Below, piece after piece: positions 10,921 to 21,181 of a DNA stretch of 64,000 nt. The notes under the pieces were generated by a model. That model did no database searches, had not been told where the DNA came from, and was given only the letters and a program-made list of their open reading frames with translations. The stretch is from NCBI RefSeq assembly GCF_902167145.1, contig NC_050096.1:161757825-161821824 (forward strand), given 5' to 3'. This DNA comes from Zea mays (Eukaryota > Streptophyta > Magnoliopsida > Poales > Poaceae). Position numbers and translations under genes: made by a program. The first letter of the stretch is position 1. Every line of letters starts with the position of its first letter.

Positions 10921-12192
10921 ATGTCGGGAACTCATGCCAAGAAGGAGATGGTGACCGGCGAGAAGCCCGCCACAAGCCATGGGAAGGCTCCATCGGGGGA
11001 GTCCGGCAACAAGAAGAGGGATGAATCACCTTCCCGCGTAAAGTCGCACCGGAGTGGCGACAAGAAGAAGAAAATGAAGAAAGTGGTCTACTACGAGACC
11101 GATTCTTCGTCGCCCTCCACCTCTGGCTCCGACACGCCTTCCATCACTTTGAAGCGCCGTGAGCGCAAGAAGTTTAGTATGATCCCCTTACGCTATCCTC
11201 GTATTTCTAAACGCACCCCTTTACTTTCCGTCCCATTAGGCAAACCACCGGTTTTTGACGGTGAAGATTATTGTATGTGGAGTGATAAAATGAGGCACCA
11301 TCTAACCTCACTCCACGCTAGCATTTGGGACATTGTTGAGTTTGGTGCGCAGGAACCATCCGTGGGGGATGAAGGCTATGACTCGGATGAGGTAGCCCAA
11401 ATCCAGCACTTCAACTCCCAAGCCACTACTATACTCCTCGCCTCTCTAAGTCGAGAGGAGTATAATAAGGTGCAAGGGTTGAAGAGTGCCAAAGAAATTT
11501 GGGACGTGCTAAAGACCGCGCACGAAGGAGACGAGGTGACCAAGATCACCAAGAGGGAAACAATCGAGGGGGAGCTCGGTCGCTTCATGCTTCACCAAGG
11601 GGAGGAGCCACAAGCCATGTACAACCGGCTCAAGACCTTGGTGAATCAAGTGCGCAACCTCGGGAGCACCAAATGGGATGACCATGAAGTGGTCAAGGTT
11701 ATTCTTAGATCACTCGTTTTCCTTAACCCTACTCAAGTTCAATTAATTTGTGGTGATCCAAGATATAAACTAATGTCTCCCGAGGAAGTGATAGGAAAAT
11801 TTGTGAGCTTTGAATTAATGATCAAAGGCTCCAAGAAAATCATCGAGCAAGGTGCCACCTCTACATCCGAGGTGCAACCCGTCACCTTCAAGGCGACGGA
11901 GGAGAAGAAGGAAGAGTCTACATCAAGTAGGCTTCCCATCGACGCCTCCAAGCTCGACAATGAGGAGATGGCTTTAATCATCAAAAGCTTTCGCCAAATC
12001 CTCAAGCAAAGGAGGGGGAAAGATTACAAGCCCCGCTCCAAGAAGGTTTGCTACAAGTGTGGTAAGCCCGGTCACTTTATAGCAAAATGTCCTATTTCTA
12101 GTGACAGTGACAGGGGCGACGACAAGAAGGGAAGAAGGAAGGAGAAGAAGAAGTATTACAAGAAGAAGGGCAGCGATGCCCATGTTTGCCGG
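10921..12192 (+). pseudogene. gag: C1 gag, N-terminal part
   Basis: Starts at ATG 10921 (MSGTHAKKEM) and is open for 424 codons. A Lys-rich, probably disordered N terminus is followed by a UBN2-type Copia capsid domain (motifs PPVFDGEDYCMW, AKEIWDVL). A CX2CX4HX4C zinc knuckle sits at residues 377-390 (CYKCGKPGHFIAKC), then a basic Lys/Arg tail. The hAT insertion at 12193 stops the frame, with its first codon supplying TAG. The same frame resumes at 24220 after the right-hand TSD copy. Gag would form the virus-like particle. Confidence 0.92.
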
Positions 12193-12288
12193 TAGGGCTG
12201 GAAACGAGCCGAGCCGAGCTCGGCTCGGCTCGCCCATTCCACGAGCTGGCGAAAGAGGCTCGGCTCGGCTCGACCTTGGCTCGCGAGT

Positions 12289-12352
12289 GTAACGCCCTGA
12301 ATTTGGGGGTAGAATTTTTTTCTTCTTTTCTCTTACCAAATTCAGGCGTTAC
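12289..12352 (+). other. Hairpin at the LTR terminus (G2)
   Basis: The left arm GTAACGCCCTGAATTTGG (12289-12306) pairs with CCAAATTCAGGCGTTAC (12336-12352), 17 pairs with one bulged C. The loop is about 29 bases and T-rich. The 3' LTR repeats it at 21183-21247. S1 has the same stem with a paired substitution. Confidence 0.88.
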
Positions 12353-12544
12353 CCTTTTCTTTTCTCGTTCCCTCGCTAAACCTTGATCTTTTCCAAAGTT
12401 ACCGCGGGGTTCGGCTTGGATTTCCCGTGTTAAGAAAAAACCCTAAATCACTTTATGTTGTTTGATGCACCATGCCGAACTATGCATTCTTTGATTGCTT
12501 AGAGATGTAAGTGCATTCATCTAGAAAGATCGGATTTCGAAAAG

Positions 12545-13105
12545 GAGAAAAAAAACCTTTTCTTTCTTTTTCTTTTTCTTTCTCTCTCTCCTCTTTTTCT
12601 CTCTCCCGCGCCGTGGGCCGCCCCGGCCGGCCCAGCCGCCCCCCCGCGCGCCCCCTTTGGGCCCATTGGCCCAGCCGCCCCCTCCCCTTCCCCCCAATCC
12701 CCCCAATCCCTCTCCCTCCCTCTCATTCTCTCTCTTCCCCACCCCAGCCGCCGCCCCCTGCCCTAGCCGCCGCCCCTGCTCGTCGCCGGTTCGGCCGCCC
12801 GTCCCCTTCCCCGGTGAGGTCCCCCTCCCCCATCTCCCCTCCCCTTCCCCCTACCCGGCTCGGCCCCGCCGCTCGGCCGCCCCTGCGCCCCGGTCCGGCC
12901 GCCCGCCGCCCAGCTCGGCCGCCCCCTGGCCGGCTCGGCCGCCGCCGCCCCTGCGCGCTCTGCCCCGCCCCCTGGCCGGCTCGGCCACCCCCTGCCCCTG
13001 CGCCCCCGCCGGTTTGCCCCCCCCCCCCCCGCCAGCTCGGCCGCCCCCGCCCCTGCCCAGGCCGGTTCAACCACCCCCCTGGCCGGTTCAACCGCCCCCC
13101 CCTTT
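12545..13105 (+). repeat. Pyrimidine-rich and GC-rich tract in G2 LTR
   Basis: A CT-rich stretch grades into (C)n and GGCCGGCTCGGCCGCC-like repeats. The complementary strand is G-run rich and could form G-quadruplexes. The two LTR copies differ here mainly by small indels. It spans the likely promoter and leader area of the LTR, but I cannot place a TATA box. Confidence 0.7.
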
Positions 13106-13356
13106 TTATTTATTTTATTTTATTTTATTTTCTTTCGTTACTGTTATTTATTTTATTTTAGGCAGGTTAATCATTGTTCATGTTATTGAAGTAGGAAACT
13201 TAATTTAGAATTCCGTTACGCTAGTTAATTCATATAATCAATTGTTTATCCAGTTCAATGTTGATCAACTAAAAATGACTAGGTTTCCATTAGTGCATAT
13301 AACTAAATTCTTTTGTTAGAACCAAATGTAACTAATCATTAGTGCGTAAGCTTTAA

Positions 13357-13374
13357 CCCCCCCCCCCCCCCCCC
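13357..13374 (+). repeat. Poly-C run
   Basis: Eighteen consecutive C, against twenty at 22287-22306 in the 3' LTR, a length difference that arose after insertion or in sequencing. Confidence 0.9.
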
Positions 13375-13819
13375 GCGAGACCTTTCCCCGTTTCTTTCTA
13401 ACCATAATGAATGCGATATCGAATGTCATACTTGATGCATATCCACTTTATTTGTTCCCTTGTATGATGTACTGTTTGCTTCCCAATTTGAATGGATGTA
13501 TGTATGTATGCTTGCAATCGCATAGAGAACGATCCGGTTGAAGAGCCCGAGGAACTCGCAGGAGAAGCCCCTGAGCAGCAGTCGGTTGGTGGAGGCAATG
13601 TCCTTTGACCTATCTCTGTCCTATTCATTATTTAATTCACCTCCCGCTTTACACATTTATGCCTAAGGACTGACTAGCTTTTGTTATCCATATCCTTGTT
13701 TACCTATATGGGTTGGATTATTATTAGTTAGCTTTATGCTATTGCTCAACTCTAATCAATGAACATGATGAGATTATCTATGATACGTTGTTTTCCCTTC
13801 TCTTATTATGATGTTGTAC

Positions 13820-14265
13820 TTGTGGCTTTAAGGGGGCTCGAGCGGTTTCTCGAGTGCCTCTCCGTAAGGACCTGTTCTATGGATGACCGCCCGGGAAAAC
13901 AGTGCAACCATGAGGGTGGAATGGGATGCCCTTAGCTGAATAATTAGAGGATCTGGGGTGTAGTTCACTTAGTCGTTGTGCCGTCAATGGGGCTCGGTGT
14001 ATGCGGCTCGCTCTGCCAAGTTTGGGTTCGCCCCTTGGGGAGGAGTGTGGTGCATTTAGGAAACCTAACGGGTGGCTACAGCCCCGGGGAATCTTTGTAA
14101 AGGCTACGTAGTGAAACCCTGCCTATTCACCTTGGTAGTGTTTAAGGGTTTGATCGGCCCGAGGCAAGAGGGAATCACGGCTTGTGGGTAAAGTGCACAA
14201 CCTCTGCAGAGTGTTTGAAAACTGATATATCAGCCGTGCTCACGGTTATGAGCGGCCAAGGGAGC
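13820..14265 (+). other. LTR block conserved across three families
   Basis: Contains CCTCTCCGTAAGGACCTGTTC, GGAATGGGATGCCCTTAGCTG, TTTGTAAAGGCTACGTAGTG and CTCTGCAGAGTGT. The same series, in the same order, occurs in S1 (about 34640-35110). In G3 a shorter version without the first motif occurs (about 42000-42375). No shared ORF runs through it. It lies about 650-1100 bp before the LTR end, in the transcribed R/U5 part. Confidence 0.75.
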
Positions 14266-14916
14266 TCCAGTGATTAGTGGTACTTGATCAGAGATACTTT
14301 GGTACAGGTGGCTATGAGATCGATGGTTTTGGTTATGACTATGGTGCTGGTAAGTGGTATTCTTTCCATTCGGAAAGGGTACATCGGGTTAATAACTTGG
14401 GTTAATGCTAAAACTTGGCTTTCTACTAGTAAGTAATAATCTGACCAACTAAAAGCAACTGCTTGACTTATCCCCACATAAAGCTAGTCCACTATAGCCA
14501 AACAGGATACTTGCTGAGTATGTTGATGTGTACTCACCCTTGCTCTACACACCAAACCCCCCCTCCCCAGGTTGTCAGCATTGCAACCACTGCTCAGGCG
14601 AAGATGAAGCTGTGGAAGGAGACTTCCAGGAGTTCCAAGACTACGACGAGTTCTAGGTGTGGGTTAGCGGCAACCCCCAGTCGGCTGCCTGTGAAGGCCG
14701 CGGTTATCTACGTTTCTTTTCCGCACTTTGATTTATTGTAAGGACTATATGGACGTCTCAGACGTATGATGTAATCGACTATTTCCCTTCTTAATACTAC
14801 TTTGAGCACTGTGTGATGATGTCCATGTTATGTAACTGCTGTGTACGTGAATAACTGATCCTGGCACGTACATGGTTCGCATTCGGTTTGCCTTCTAAAA
14901 ACCGGTGTGACATAAG

Positions 14917-14930
14917 TGGTATCAAAGTCG
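14917..14930 (+). other. Primer binding site of G2
   Basis: TGGTATCAAAGTCG starts four bases after the 5' LTR end. It is close to the Met-tRNA type TGGTATCAGAGC, with A for G at one position and a diverged end. Confidence 0.8.
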
Positions 14931-15172
14931 TGCTGACTGTAGGACCGCTAACCTAGAGTAGAATGGTCGTTCTAAGGACTATAGACCTCTGTCCCTGCCT
15001 TGACTTTGATATCCCTTCAAAAGTTGGTCATACCGACCACACCTATGTTCTACTATATATAATACCTTGCTGAAAATCATGTTTTATTCTAATCCTTCAT
15101 TTACTTATGATTTATTATTTGCTGGTCATATTAATTCTGTCCTCACCCTTTTGCTTGCGATGTCTTTTGTAG

Positions 15173-16186
15173 ATGGCTCGACTTAGACACACTGCACGAA
15201 AGTCAGTCATCCCCTTCTTACCCTCCCGCCTTGCTGAGCATCCGCTTCGCCGTCCCGTGGCCGGACAGTCCAGCCACTTGGAGAGACTGCACCACCGCCT
15301 GCATGAGGAGCAGGAACGTCGACGACAGGAGCAGCAGGGCTCTTCCTTCTCGCTCCACCAGGAGATAGAGTCTGTGAGGAGCTGCTCCCCTGTGCTTCCC
15401 CTGGAGGTGCCCCCTACACCATCACTGGGCGCCCCAGCTTCTGGAGTAGCTGCTGGAGGAGACCCAGACGACGGAGGTGGTGACGACAGCTCGAGCCACG
15501 ACATCGACTTCTCTGCTAACCATGAGCCGGAAGGATGGGTTGCTCGACCCATCACTCGCGACGCTGCTCGCGGGTGTCACTTCCACGACGCGCTCGACAC
15601 CCTGCTACGTCGGGCATTTAACCGGCATACTTGGTCCGTTGAGTATAGCTGTGTGGTCTACCAGCACAGTCGCAGGGTCTACCCGGACCGCTGGGAGGCA
15701 ACCTGCTTGGTGCGCTGCCTGGAGAACAGTCTCCAGGGTGCGGAGGCCTGCTCAGAGCACTATTCTATCTCTGAGCGGGACTCAGCTGAGGCAGCCATGC
15801 AGGATGCTGCACGGCGTGCGCTTTCGCACTACTGCTCGGTTTTCGGTGGGGCAGCTGACGGTCTTGACCTGAAGTATTACCCCCGCCGTCCATCTGGCAG
15901 CACAGGAGGCGTGATTGTCTCACCTGTCGGTGAGGGCAATCCTAGGTTGAGCAGCACAGTCAACCTAGCCGCCGTGCTAAACACGGAGCTGGACCATGCA
16001 TTAGACGAGCTGAGTAGGGCTCGTGCTGAGATCGCCCTGCTGCGGGCTGAGCACGCGGAACGTCGTCACCTGGATGGTGGTTCCCCCGCTCCCGTCGGGA
16101 CTCAGCACCCGTACCGCTCACCTCAGCGTGGACACCAGTCTTATGGCAATCCCGACTGCAAGACCAAGATAACCCTAGAACCATAG
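15173..16186 (+). CDS. G2 ORF1: H3-tail-like start, possible dsRBD-like middle, coiled coil
   Basis: An intact 337-codon sense ORF between the PBS and gag, unlike any standard retrotransposon gene. It opens MARLRHTARKSV; after the Met, 7 of 10 residues match the H3 tail, including the whole TARKS block around K9, while K4 is lost. Residues about 35-60 are Gln/Arg/Glu-rich, and about 75-125 look disordered and acidic. Residues about 135-230 hold a compact region: a helix, a strand-rich part, then an Ala-rich helix (SAEAAMQDAARRALSHY). This recalls the layout of a double-stranded RNA-binding domain, which is my inference from pattern only. A short coiled coil follows (ELDHALDELSRARAEIALL). The ATG is preceded by TCTTTTGTAG, a good splice acceptor. 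The gag start has the same layout. Function unknown. Confidence 0.7.
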   Translation: MARLRHTARKSVIPFLPSRLAEHPLRRPVAGQSSHLERLHHRLHEEQERRRQEQQGSSFSLHQEIESVRSCSPVLPLEVPPTPSLGAPASGVAAGGDPDDGGGDDSSSHDIDFSANHEPEGWVARPITRDAARGCHFHDALDTLLRRAFNRHTWSVEYSCVVYQHSRRVYPDRWEATCLVRCLENSLQGAEACSEHYSISERDSAEAAMQDAARRALSHYCSVFGGAADGLDLKYYPRRPSGSTGGVIVSPVGEGNPRLSSTVNLAAVLNTELDHALDELSRARAEIALLRAEHAERRHLDGGSPAPVGTQHPYRSPQRGHQSYGNPDCKTKITLEP

Positions 16187-16205
16187 TTCATTAGAGTTGG
16201 ATCTT

Positions 16206-16589
16206 GTAAGTAATACGAAATATATATATATAAGCTTCAGTCTTAGCGTTAGTCTCGCTCTTAGTTAGTCTTAGTTAGACAGGGTAGTTTGCTATATCCT
16301 GTGCATTTATGTTTGTCATGATGAACTATGTTTGGTTTGGATCTTTGTAATGACTGTCACCAGAGTGTGGGTGTCCCCTGCATTTTGGTTTACCTATTAT
16401 GTTAATGGAGTTAGTTATATAGTTGGGAAATCTTTTATTCCACTTTCCTCTTTATCTGAGAAGCTGTGTGGTCTGTGTTGGAGATCAGTGAAGATGCTCA
16501 TCTGTTCAGTGCTGTTGAAGAATTCTATCCTCTTTTCTTATGCTGCAAGATTTGCCAGATCAGTTCTGATGTGTGGTTGCATTCTGCAG
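16206..16589 (+). other. Putative intron between ORF1 and gag in G2
   Basis: GTAAGT at 16206-16211 lies 20 bases after the ORF1 stop and matches the plant splice donor. The sequence ends TTGCATTCTGCAG at 16589, a good acceptor, and the next three bases are the gag ATG. The 384-bp interval is T-rich, as plant introns usually are. Splicing here would move gag close behind ORF1, or bring it to the front if a leader donor were used. No transcript evidence is available to me. Confidence 0.45.
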
Positions 16590-17797
16590 ATGTCAGAGAA
16601 TAGGCGCAGAGGAGGAAGGCGTGCTCAGCAGGAGCGAGCCGCTCAACAGGATGAGGTGCCCCAGCAGCAGCACCTGTCGCCCCGCCCCCGATGTCGATCG
16701 AGCAGATGTTTCTGATGCAGACTCAGGCAGTTCAAGCCATCGGTCAGACTTTGGCCGCCATTCAGCAGCAGCAGCAGCAGCAGGCCCCACCTCAGCCTCA
16801 GATGCCTCAGATGCCCAGAGACAAACGTGCTGAGTTCATGAGAGGTCATCCACCAACGTTCGCTCATTCTTCTGACCCCATGGATGCTGAAGACTGGCTG
16901 CGCACTGTGGAGCGGGAGTTGCATACCGCTCAGTGTGATGACAGGGAGAAAGTCCTGTATGGTCCCCGTCTGTTGAGAGGAGCAGCCCAGTCATGGTGGG
17001 AGTCTTACCTCGCCACCCATGCCCACCCTGACGCCATCACCTGGGAAGAGTTCAGAGGAAGCTTTCGTCAGTACCATGTTCATGCAGGTCTGATGACAGT
17101 GAAGAAGGAGGAGTTCCTGGCCCTCAAGCAAGGGCCATCGTTTGTCAGTGAGTACCGGGACAGGTTTCTGCAGTTGTCTCGCTATGCTCCTGAAGATGTC
17201 AACACCGACGCCAAGCGACAGTACCGTTTCCTGAGAGGCTTGGTTGACACTCTGCAGTACCAACTGATGAATCACACCTTCCCGACATTCCAGCACCTGA
17301 TTGACAGAGCAATCATGACAGAGAGAAAGCGTAAGGAGATGGAAGATCGTAAGCGCAAGATCAGTGGACCCCAGCCTGGAAGCAGCAATCGTCCTCGTTT
17401 CTCAGGCAATCAACCTCAGCAGTTCAGGCAGAACCAGCGTCCACCTCAGCAACATCAGCAATTCCAAAGGCAGTATCCTCAGCACCAGTACCAGAACCGT
17501 CAGAGCAATCAGTCAGGAGGTCAGTTTCAGAGGCAGAATCAGCAAGCACCTCGTCTTCCTGCCCCAGCAACCCAGCAGAACAGTCAGGCAGCACCAGCTC
17601 AGGTTGGAAACAGAGCATGTTTCCACTGTGGAGAGCAAGGCCATTGGGTGATGCAATGTCCGAAGAAGGCAGCCCAGCAGCAGTCAGGCCCCAATGCCCC
17701 AGCAAAGCAGAATGTGCCTCAACCTGGAGCAGGCAATCGCTCTCAGCCGTGCTATAATCATGGGAGACTGAACCACTTGGAGGCTGAAGCAGTTTAG
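16590..17797 (+). pseudogene. gag: G2 gag, with one frameshift near the start
   Basis: The expected start is ATG 16590 (MSENRRRGGRR). A single-base indel in the C-rich stretch 16678-16690 moves the rest into the frame that begins at ATG 16691 and runs 368 codons. That part holds a Gln-rich linker, a retrotransposon Gag domain (DAEDWLRTVEREL, ITWEEFRGSF, LALKQGPSFVSEY) and a Gln/Pro/Arg-rich region. It also has a CX2CX4HX4C zinc knuckle, CFHCGEQGHWVMQC, and a degenerate second one (CYNHGRLNH). It ends in TAG 17795-17797, which is in frame with pol. Starting at 16691 would still give an almost complete Gag, so partial function is possible. Confidence 0.88.
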
Positions 17798-17809
17798 GAG
17801 ACCCCCGGC

Positions 17810-20800
17810 ATGATAGTAGGTATGTTCCCAGTCGACTCCCATATTGCAGAAGTCTTATTTGATACTGGAGCAACACATTCTTTCATTACTGCATCATGGG
17901 TAGAAGCACATAATCTTCCAATTACTACCATGTCAACCCCCATTCAAATTGACTCAGCCGGTGGTATTATTCGAGCCGATAGCATTTGTTTGAATATAAG
18001 TGTGGAAATAAGGGGGATAGCGTTTCCCGCCAACCTTATAATAATGGGTACTCAGGGAATAGATGTCATCCTAGGGATGAATTGGCTAGATAAGTACCAG
18101 GCAGTTATCAGTTGTGATAAAAGGACCATCAAGTTGGTGTCCCCACTAGGAGAGGAAGTGGTGACCGAGTTAGTCCCGCCTGAGCCAAAGAAAGGAAGTT
18201 GTTATCAGATAGCTGTTGATAGCAGTGAAGCAGACCCGATCGAGAGTATCAAGGTTGTGTCCGAGTTCCCAGATGTGTTTCCAAAGGACTTACCGGGTAT
18301 GCCACCAGAGCGGAAAGTTGAGTTTGCCATAGAGCTTCTTCCCGGAACCGCCCCTATCTTCAAGAGAGCTTACAGAATATCTGGACCAGAGTTGGTTGAG
18401 CTTAAGAAGCAGATTGATGAGCTGTCAGAGAAAGGTTACATCCGGCCAAGCACCTCGCCTTGGGCCGCCCATGTCCTATTTGTGGAGAAGAAAGATGGCC
18501 CCAAGAGGATGTGTATTGACTACCGAGCTTTGAATGAAGTCACGATCAAGAACAAGTATCCCTTTCCCAGAATAGAAGATCTGTTCGACCAGTTGAGAGG
18601 AGCCAGTGTGTTCTCCAAGATTGATCTGAGGTCAGGTTATCATCAGCTCAGGATCCGACCTTCGGACATTCCGAAGACGGCATTCATTACCAAGTATGGG
18701 TTGTATGAGTTCACAGTGATGTCTTTTGGTTTGACCAATGCGCCAGCATTCTTCATGAACTGGATGAACAGTGTATTCATGGATTACCTTGATAAGTTTG
18801 TGGTGGTATTCATTGATGATATTCTGGTTTATTCTCAAAGCGAAGAAGAGCATGCAGATCATTTGAGGATGGTATTGCAGAGATTGCGAGAGCACCAGTT
18901 GTATGCAAAGTTGAGCAAGTGTGAGTTCTGGATCAGTGAAGTCCTGTTCTTGGGTCACATAATCAACAAAGAAGGATTGGATGTGGATCCGAAGAAAGTG
19001 GCAGACATTTTGAACTGGAAAGCGCCAACAGATGCTAGAGGAATCAAGAGCTTCATTGGAATGGCCGTATACTATCGGCGATTCATTGAAGGGTTTTCGA
19101 AGATTGCGAAACCAATGACAGCGTTGCTAGGCAACAAAGTTGAGTTCAAGTGGACCCAGAAATGTCAAGAGGCCTTTGAAGCGCTGAAAGAGAAGTTGAC
19201 TACAGCGCCTGTCCTAGTCTTGCCTGATGTGCACAAGCCCTTCTCGGTGTATTGTGATGCTTGTTACACAGGTTTGGGATGTGTGTTGATGCAAGAGGGA
19301 AGAGTTGTGGCTTACTCGTCCCGACAGCTGAAGGTTCATGAGAAGAATTACCCAATCCATGATCTAGAGTTGGCAGCAGTGGTTCACGCACTGAAGACAT
19401 GGAGGCACTACCTGTATGGACAGAAATGCGATGTTTACACAGACCACAAGAGTCTGAAGTATATATTCACTCAGTCAGAGTTGAACATGAGGCGACGAAG
19501 ATGGTTAGAGTTGATCAAAGACTATGAGTTGGAGATTCATTACCACCCAGGCAAAGCAAACATAGTGGCAGATGCTTTGAGCAGAAAGAGTCAAGTCAAT
19601 CTGATGGTCGCTCGTCCGATGCCTTATGAGTTAGCCAAGGAGTTCGACAAGTTGAGTCTCGGATTTCTGAATAATTCGCGAGGAGTCACAGTTGAGTTGG
19701 AACCTACCTTGGAGCGCGAAATCAAAGAAGCGCAGAAGGATGATGAGAAAATCAGTGAGATCCGGCGACTGATTCTAGATGGCAGAGGTAAAGATTTTCG
19801 AGAAGATGCAGAAGGCGTGGTATGGTTCAAAGACCACTTGTGTGTTCCCAATGTCCAGTCCATTCGGGAGTTGATTCTCAAGGAAGCTCATGAGACAGCT
19901 TATTCGATTCACCCTGGCAGTGAGAAGATGTATCAGGATCTGAAGAAGAAATTTTGGTGGTACGGAATGAAGAGGGAAATCGCAGAGCATGTGGCTATGT
20001 GCGATAGTTGCCGAAGAATTAAGGCAGAGCACCAGAGACCTGCTGGATTGTTGCAACCGTTGCAGATCCCTCAGTGGAAATGGGATGAAATCGGTATGGA
20101 TTTCATAGTCGGACTGCCTCGCACTCGAGCCGGCTACGATTCCATTTGGGTAGTGGTGGACCGCTTGACCAAGTCAGCCCACTTCATACCTGTCAAGACC
20201 AACTACAGCAGTGCAGTATTGGCAGAATTGTATATGTCTCGGATCGTTTGTCTTCATGGTGTGCCAAAGAAGATAGTGTCAGACAGAGGAACGCAGTTCA
20301 CCTCTCATTTCTGGCGGCAGTTGCATGAAGCTTTGGGCACGCATCTGAATTTCAGTTCCGTCTATCATCCGCAGACAGATGGCCAGACCGAAAGGACCAA
20401 CCAAATTCTTGAAGACATGTTGAGAGCCTGTGCGTTGCAAGATCAGTCCGGATGGGATAAGAGATTGCCTTATGCAGAGTTTTCCTATAACAACAGTTAC
20501 CAGGCCAGTTTGAAGATGTCACCATTTCAGGCGCTCTATGGAAGGAGTTGTAGAACTCCGTTGCAATGGGATCAGCCTGGAGAAAAGCAAGTGTTTGGGC
20601 CAGACATTTTGCTTGAAGCCGAAGAGAACATCAAGATGGTTCGGGAGAATCTGAAGATAGCGCAATCGAGGCAGCGAAGCTATGCAGACACAAGAAGAAG
20701 AGAGCTGAGTTTTGAAGTCGGAGACTTTGTCTATCTGAAAGTGTCACCGATCAGAGGAGTCAAGAGGTTCGGAGTCAAAGGCAAGCTAGCACCCCGCTAC

Positions 20801-21145
20801 ATTGGTCCGTATCAGATTCTTGCAAGACGTGGAGAAGTGGCCTATCAGCTCAGTTTGCCCGAGAGTTTGTCTGCTGTGCATGATGTCTTTCATGTGTCTC
20901 AGTTGAAGAAGTGCTTGCGTGTACCAGAGGAGCAGTTGCCAGTGGAAGGTCTTGAAGTCCAGGAGGACTTGACCTACGTTGAGAAGCCAGTGCAGATCCT
21001 CGAGGTTGCAGACAGAGTCACCCGAAGGAAGACCATCAGAATGTGCAAAGTTAGATGGGATCACCATTCAGAAGAAGAAGCAACCTGGGAGCGTGAAGAT
21101 GATCTGATGACTAAATACCCTGAGCTCTTTGCTAGCCAACCCTGA
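17810..21145 (+). CDS. pol: G2 Pol: protease, RT, RNase H, integrase, chromodomain
   Basis: An open frame of 1111 codons, full length for a chromovirus Pol. The protease has FDTGA with catalytic D18. The RT has the FIDD box at 334-337 and the usual [10 protein letters not shown] block. RNase H begins near YCDAC with D483. The integrase zinc finger is H694, H701, C731, C734, and the catalytic triad is D764, D825, E861 with the canonical 35-residue spacing. The C-terminal tail after about 1050 is a chromodomain (KVRWDHH, ATWE). All key residues are present, so this Pol looks able to act. It is in the same frame as gag, with one TAG between them. The ATG at 17810 is just the first after that stop. 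In intact relatives it would be part of a Gag-Pol polyprotein cut by the protease. Confidence 0.95.
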   Translation: MIVGMFPVDSHIAEVLFDTGATHSFITASWVEAHNLPITTMSTPIQIDSAGGIIRADSICLNISVEIRGIAFPANLIIMGTQGIDVILGMNWLDKYQAVISCDKRTIKLVSPLGEEVVTELVPPEPKKGSCYQIAVDSSEADPIESIKVVSEFPDVFPKDLPGMPPERKVEFAIELLPGTAPIFKRAYRISGPELVELKKQIDELSEKGYIRPSTSPWAAHVLFVEKKDGPKRMCIDYRALNEVTIKNKYPFPRIEDLFDQLRGASVFSKIDLRSGYHQLRIRPSDIPKTAFITKYGLYEFTVMSFGLTNAPAFFMNWMNSVFMDYLDKFVVVFIDDILVYSQSEEEHADHLRMVLQRLREHQLYAKLSKCEFWISEVLFLGHIINKEGLDVDPKKVADILNWKAPTDARGIKSFIGMAVYYRRFIEGFSKIAKPMTALLGNKVEFKWTQKCQEAFEALKEKLTTAPVLVLPDVHKPFSVYCDACYTGLGCVLMQEGRVVAYSSRQLKVHEKNYPIHDLELAAVVHALKTWRHYLYGQKCDVYTDHKSLKYIFTQSELNMRRRRWLELIKDYELEIHYHPGKANIVADALSRKSQVNLMVARPMPYELAKEFDKLSLGFLNNSRGVTVELEPTLEREIKEAQKDDEKISEIRRLILDGRGKDFREDAEGVVWFKDHLCVPNVQSIRELILKEAHETAYSIHPGSEKMYQDLKKKFWWYGMKREIAEHVAMCDSCRRIKAEHQRPAGLLQPLQIPQWKWDEIGMDFIVGLPRTRAGYDSIWVVVDRLTKSAHFIPVKTNYSSAVLAELYMSRIVCLHGVPKKIVSDRGTQFTSHFWRQLHEALGTHLNFSSVYHPQTDGQTERTNQILEDMLRACALQDQSGWDKRLPYAEFSYNNSYQASLKMSPFQALYGRSCRTPLQWDQPGEKQVFGPDILLEAEENIKMVRENLKIAQSRQRSYADTRRRELSFEVGDFVYLKVSPIRGVKRFGVKGKLAPRYIGPYQILARRGEVAYQLSLPESLSAVHDVFHVSQLKKCLRVPEEQLPVEGLEVQEDLTYVEKPVQILEVADRVTRRKTIRMCKVRWDHHSEEEATWEREDDLMTKYPELFASQP

Positions 21146-21162
21146 ATCTCGAGGGCGAGATT

Positions 21163-21181
21163 CTTTTAAGGGGGATAGGTT
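21163..21181 (+). other. Polypurine tract of G2
   Basis: TTTTAAGGGGGATAGGT directly precedes the 3' LTR and follows the CTCGAGGGCGAGATTC motif just after the pol stop. Confidence 0.85.

Larger units (their letters stand above)
12288..14912 (+). repeat. G2 5' LTR
   Basis: 2625 bp, TGTAACGCCC to GGTGTGACA. It contains a terminal hairpin, a long pyrimidine- and GC-rich tract, an 18-base C run, and a block shared with S1 and G3. Long proline-rich ORFs across the GC-rich part are by-products of composition, not genes. Confidence 0.94.

Noticed and set aside
12511..13161. Long proline/arginine-rich open frames (also 21432-21989 and 31710-32543)
   Set aside because: They lie wholly inside GC-rich LTR segments, occur on several frames at once, and differ between LTR copies by indels that break frame.
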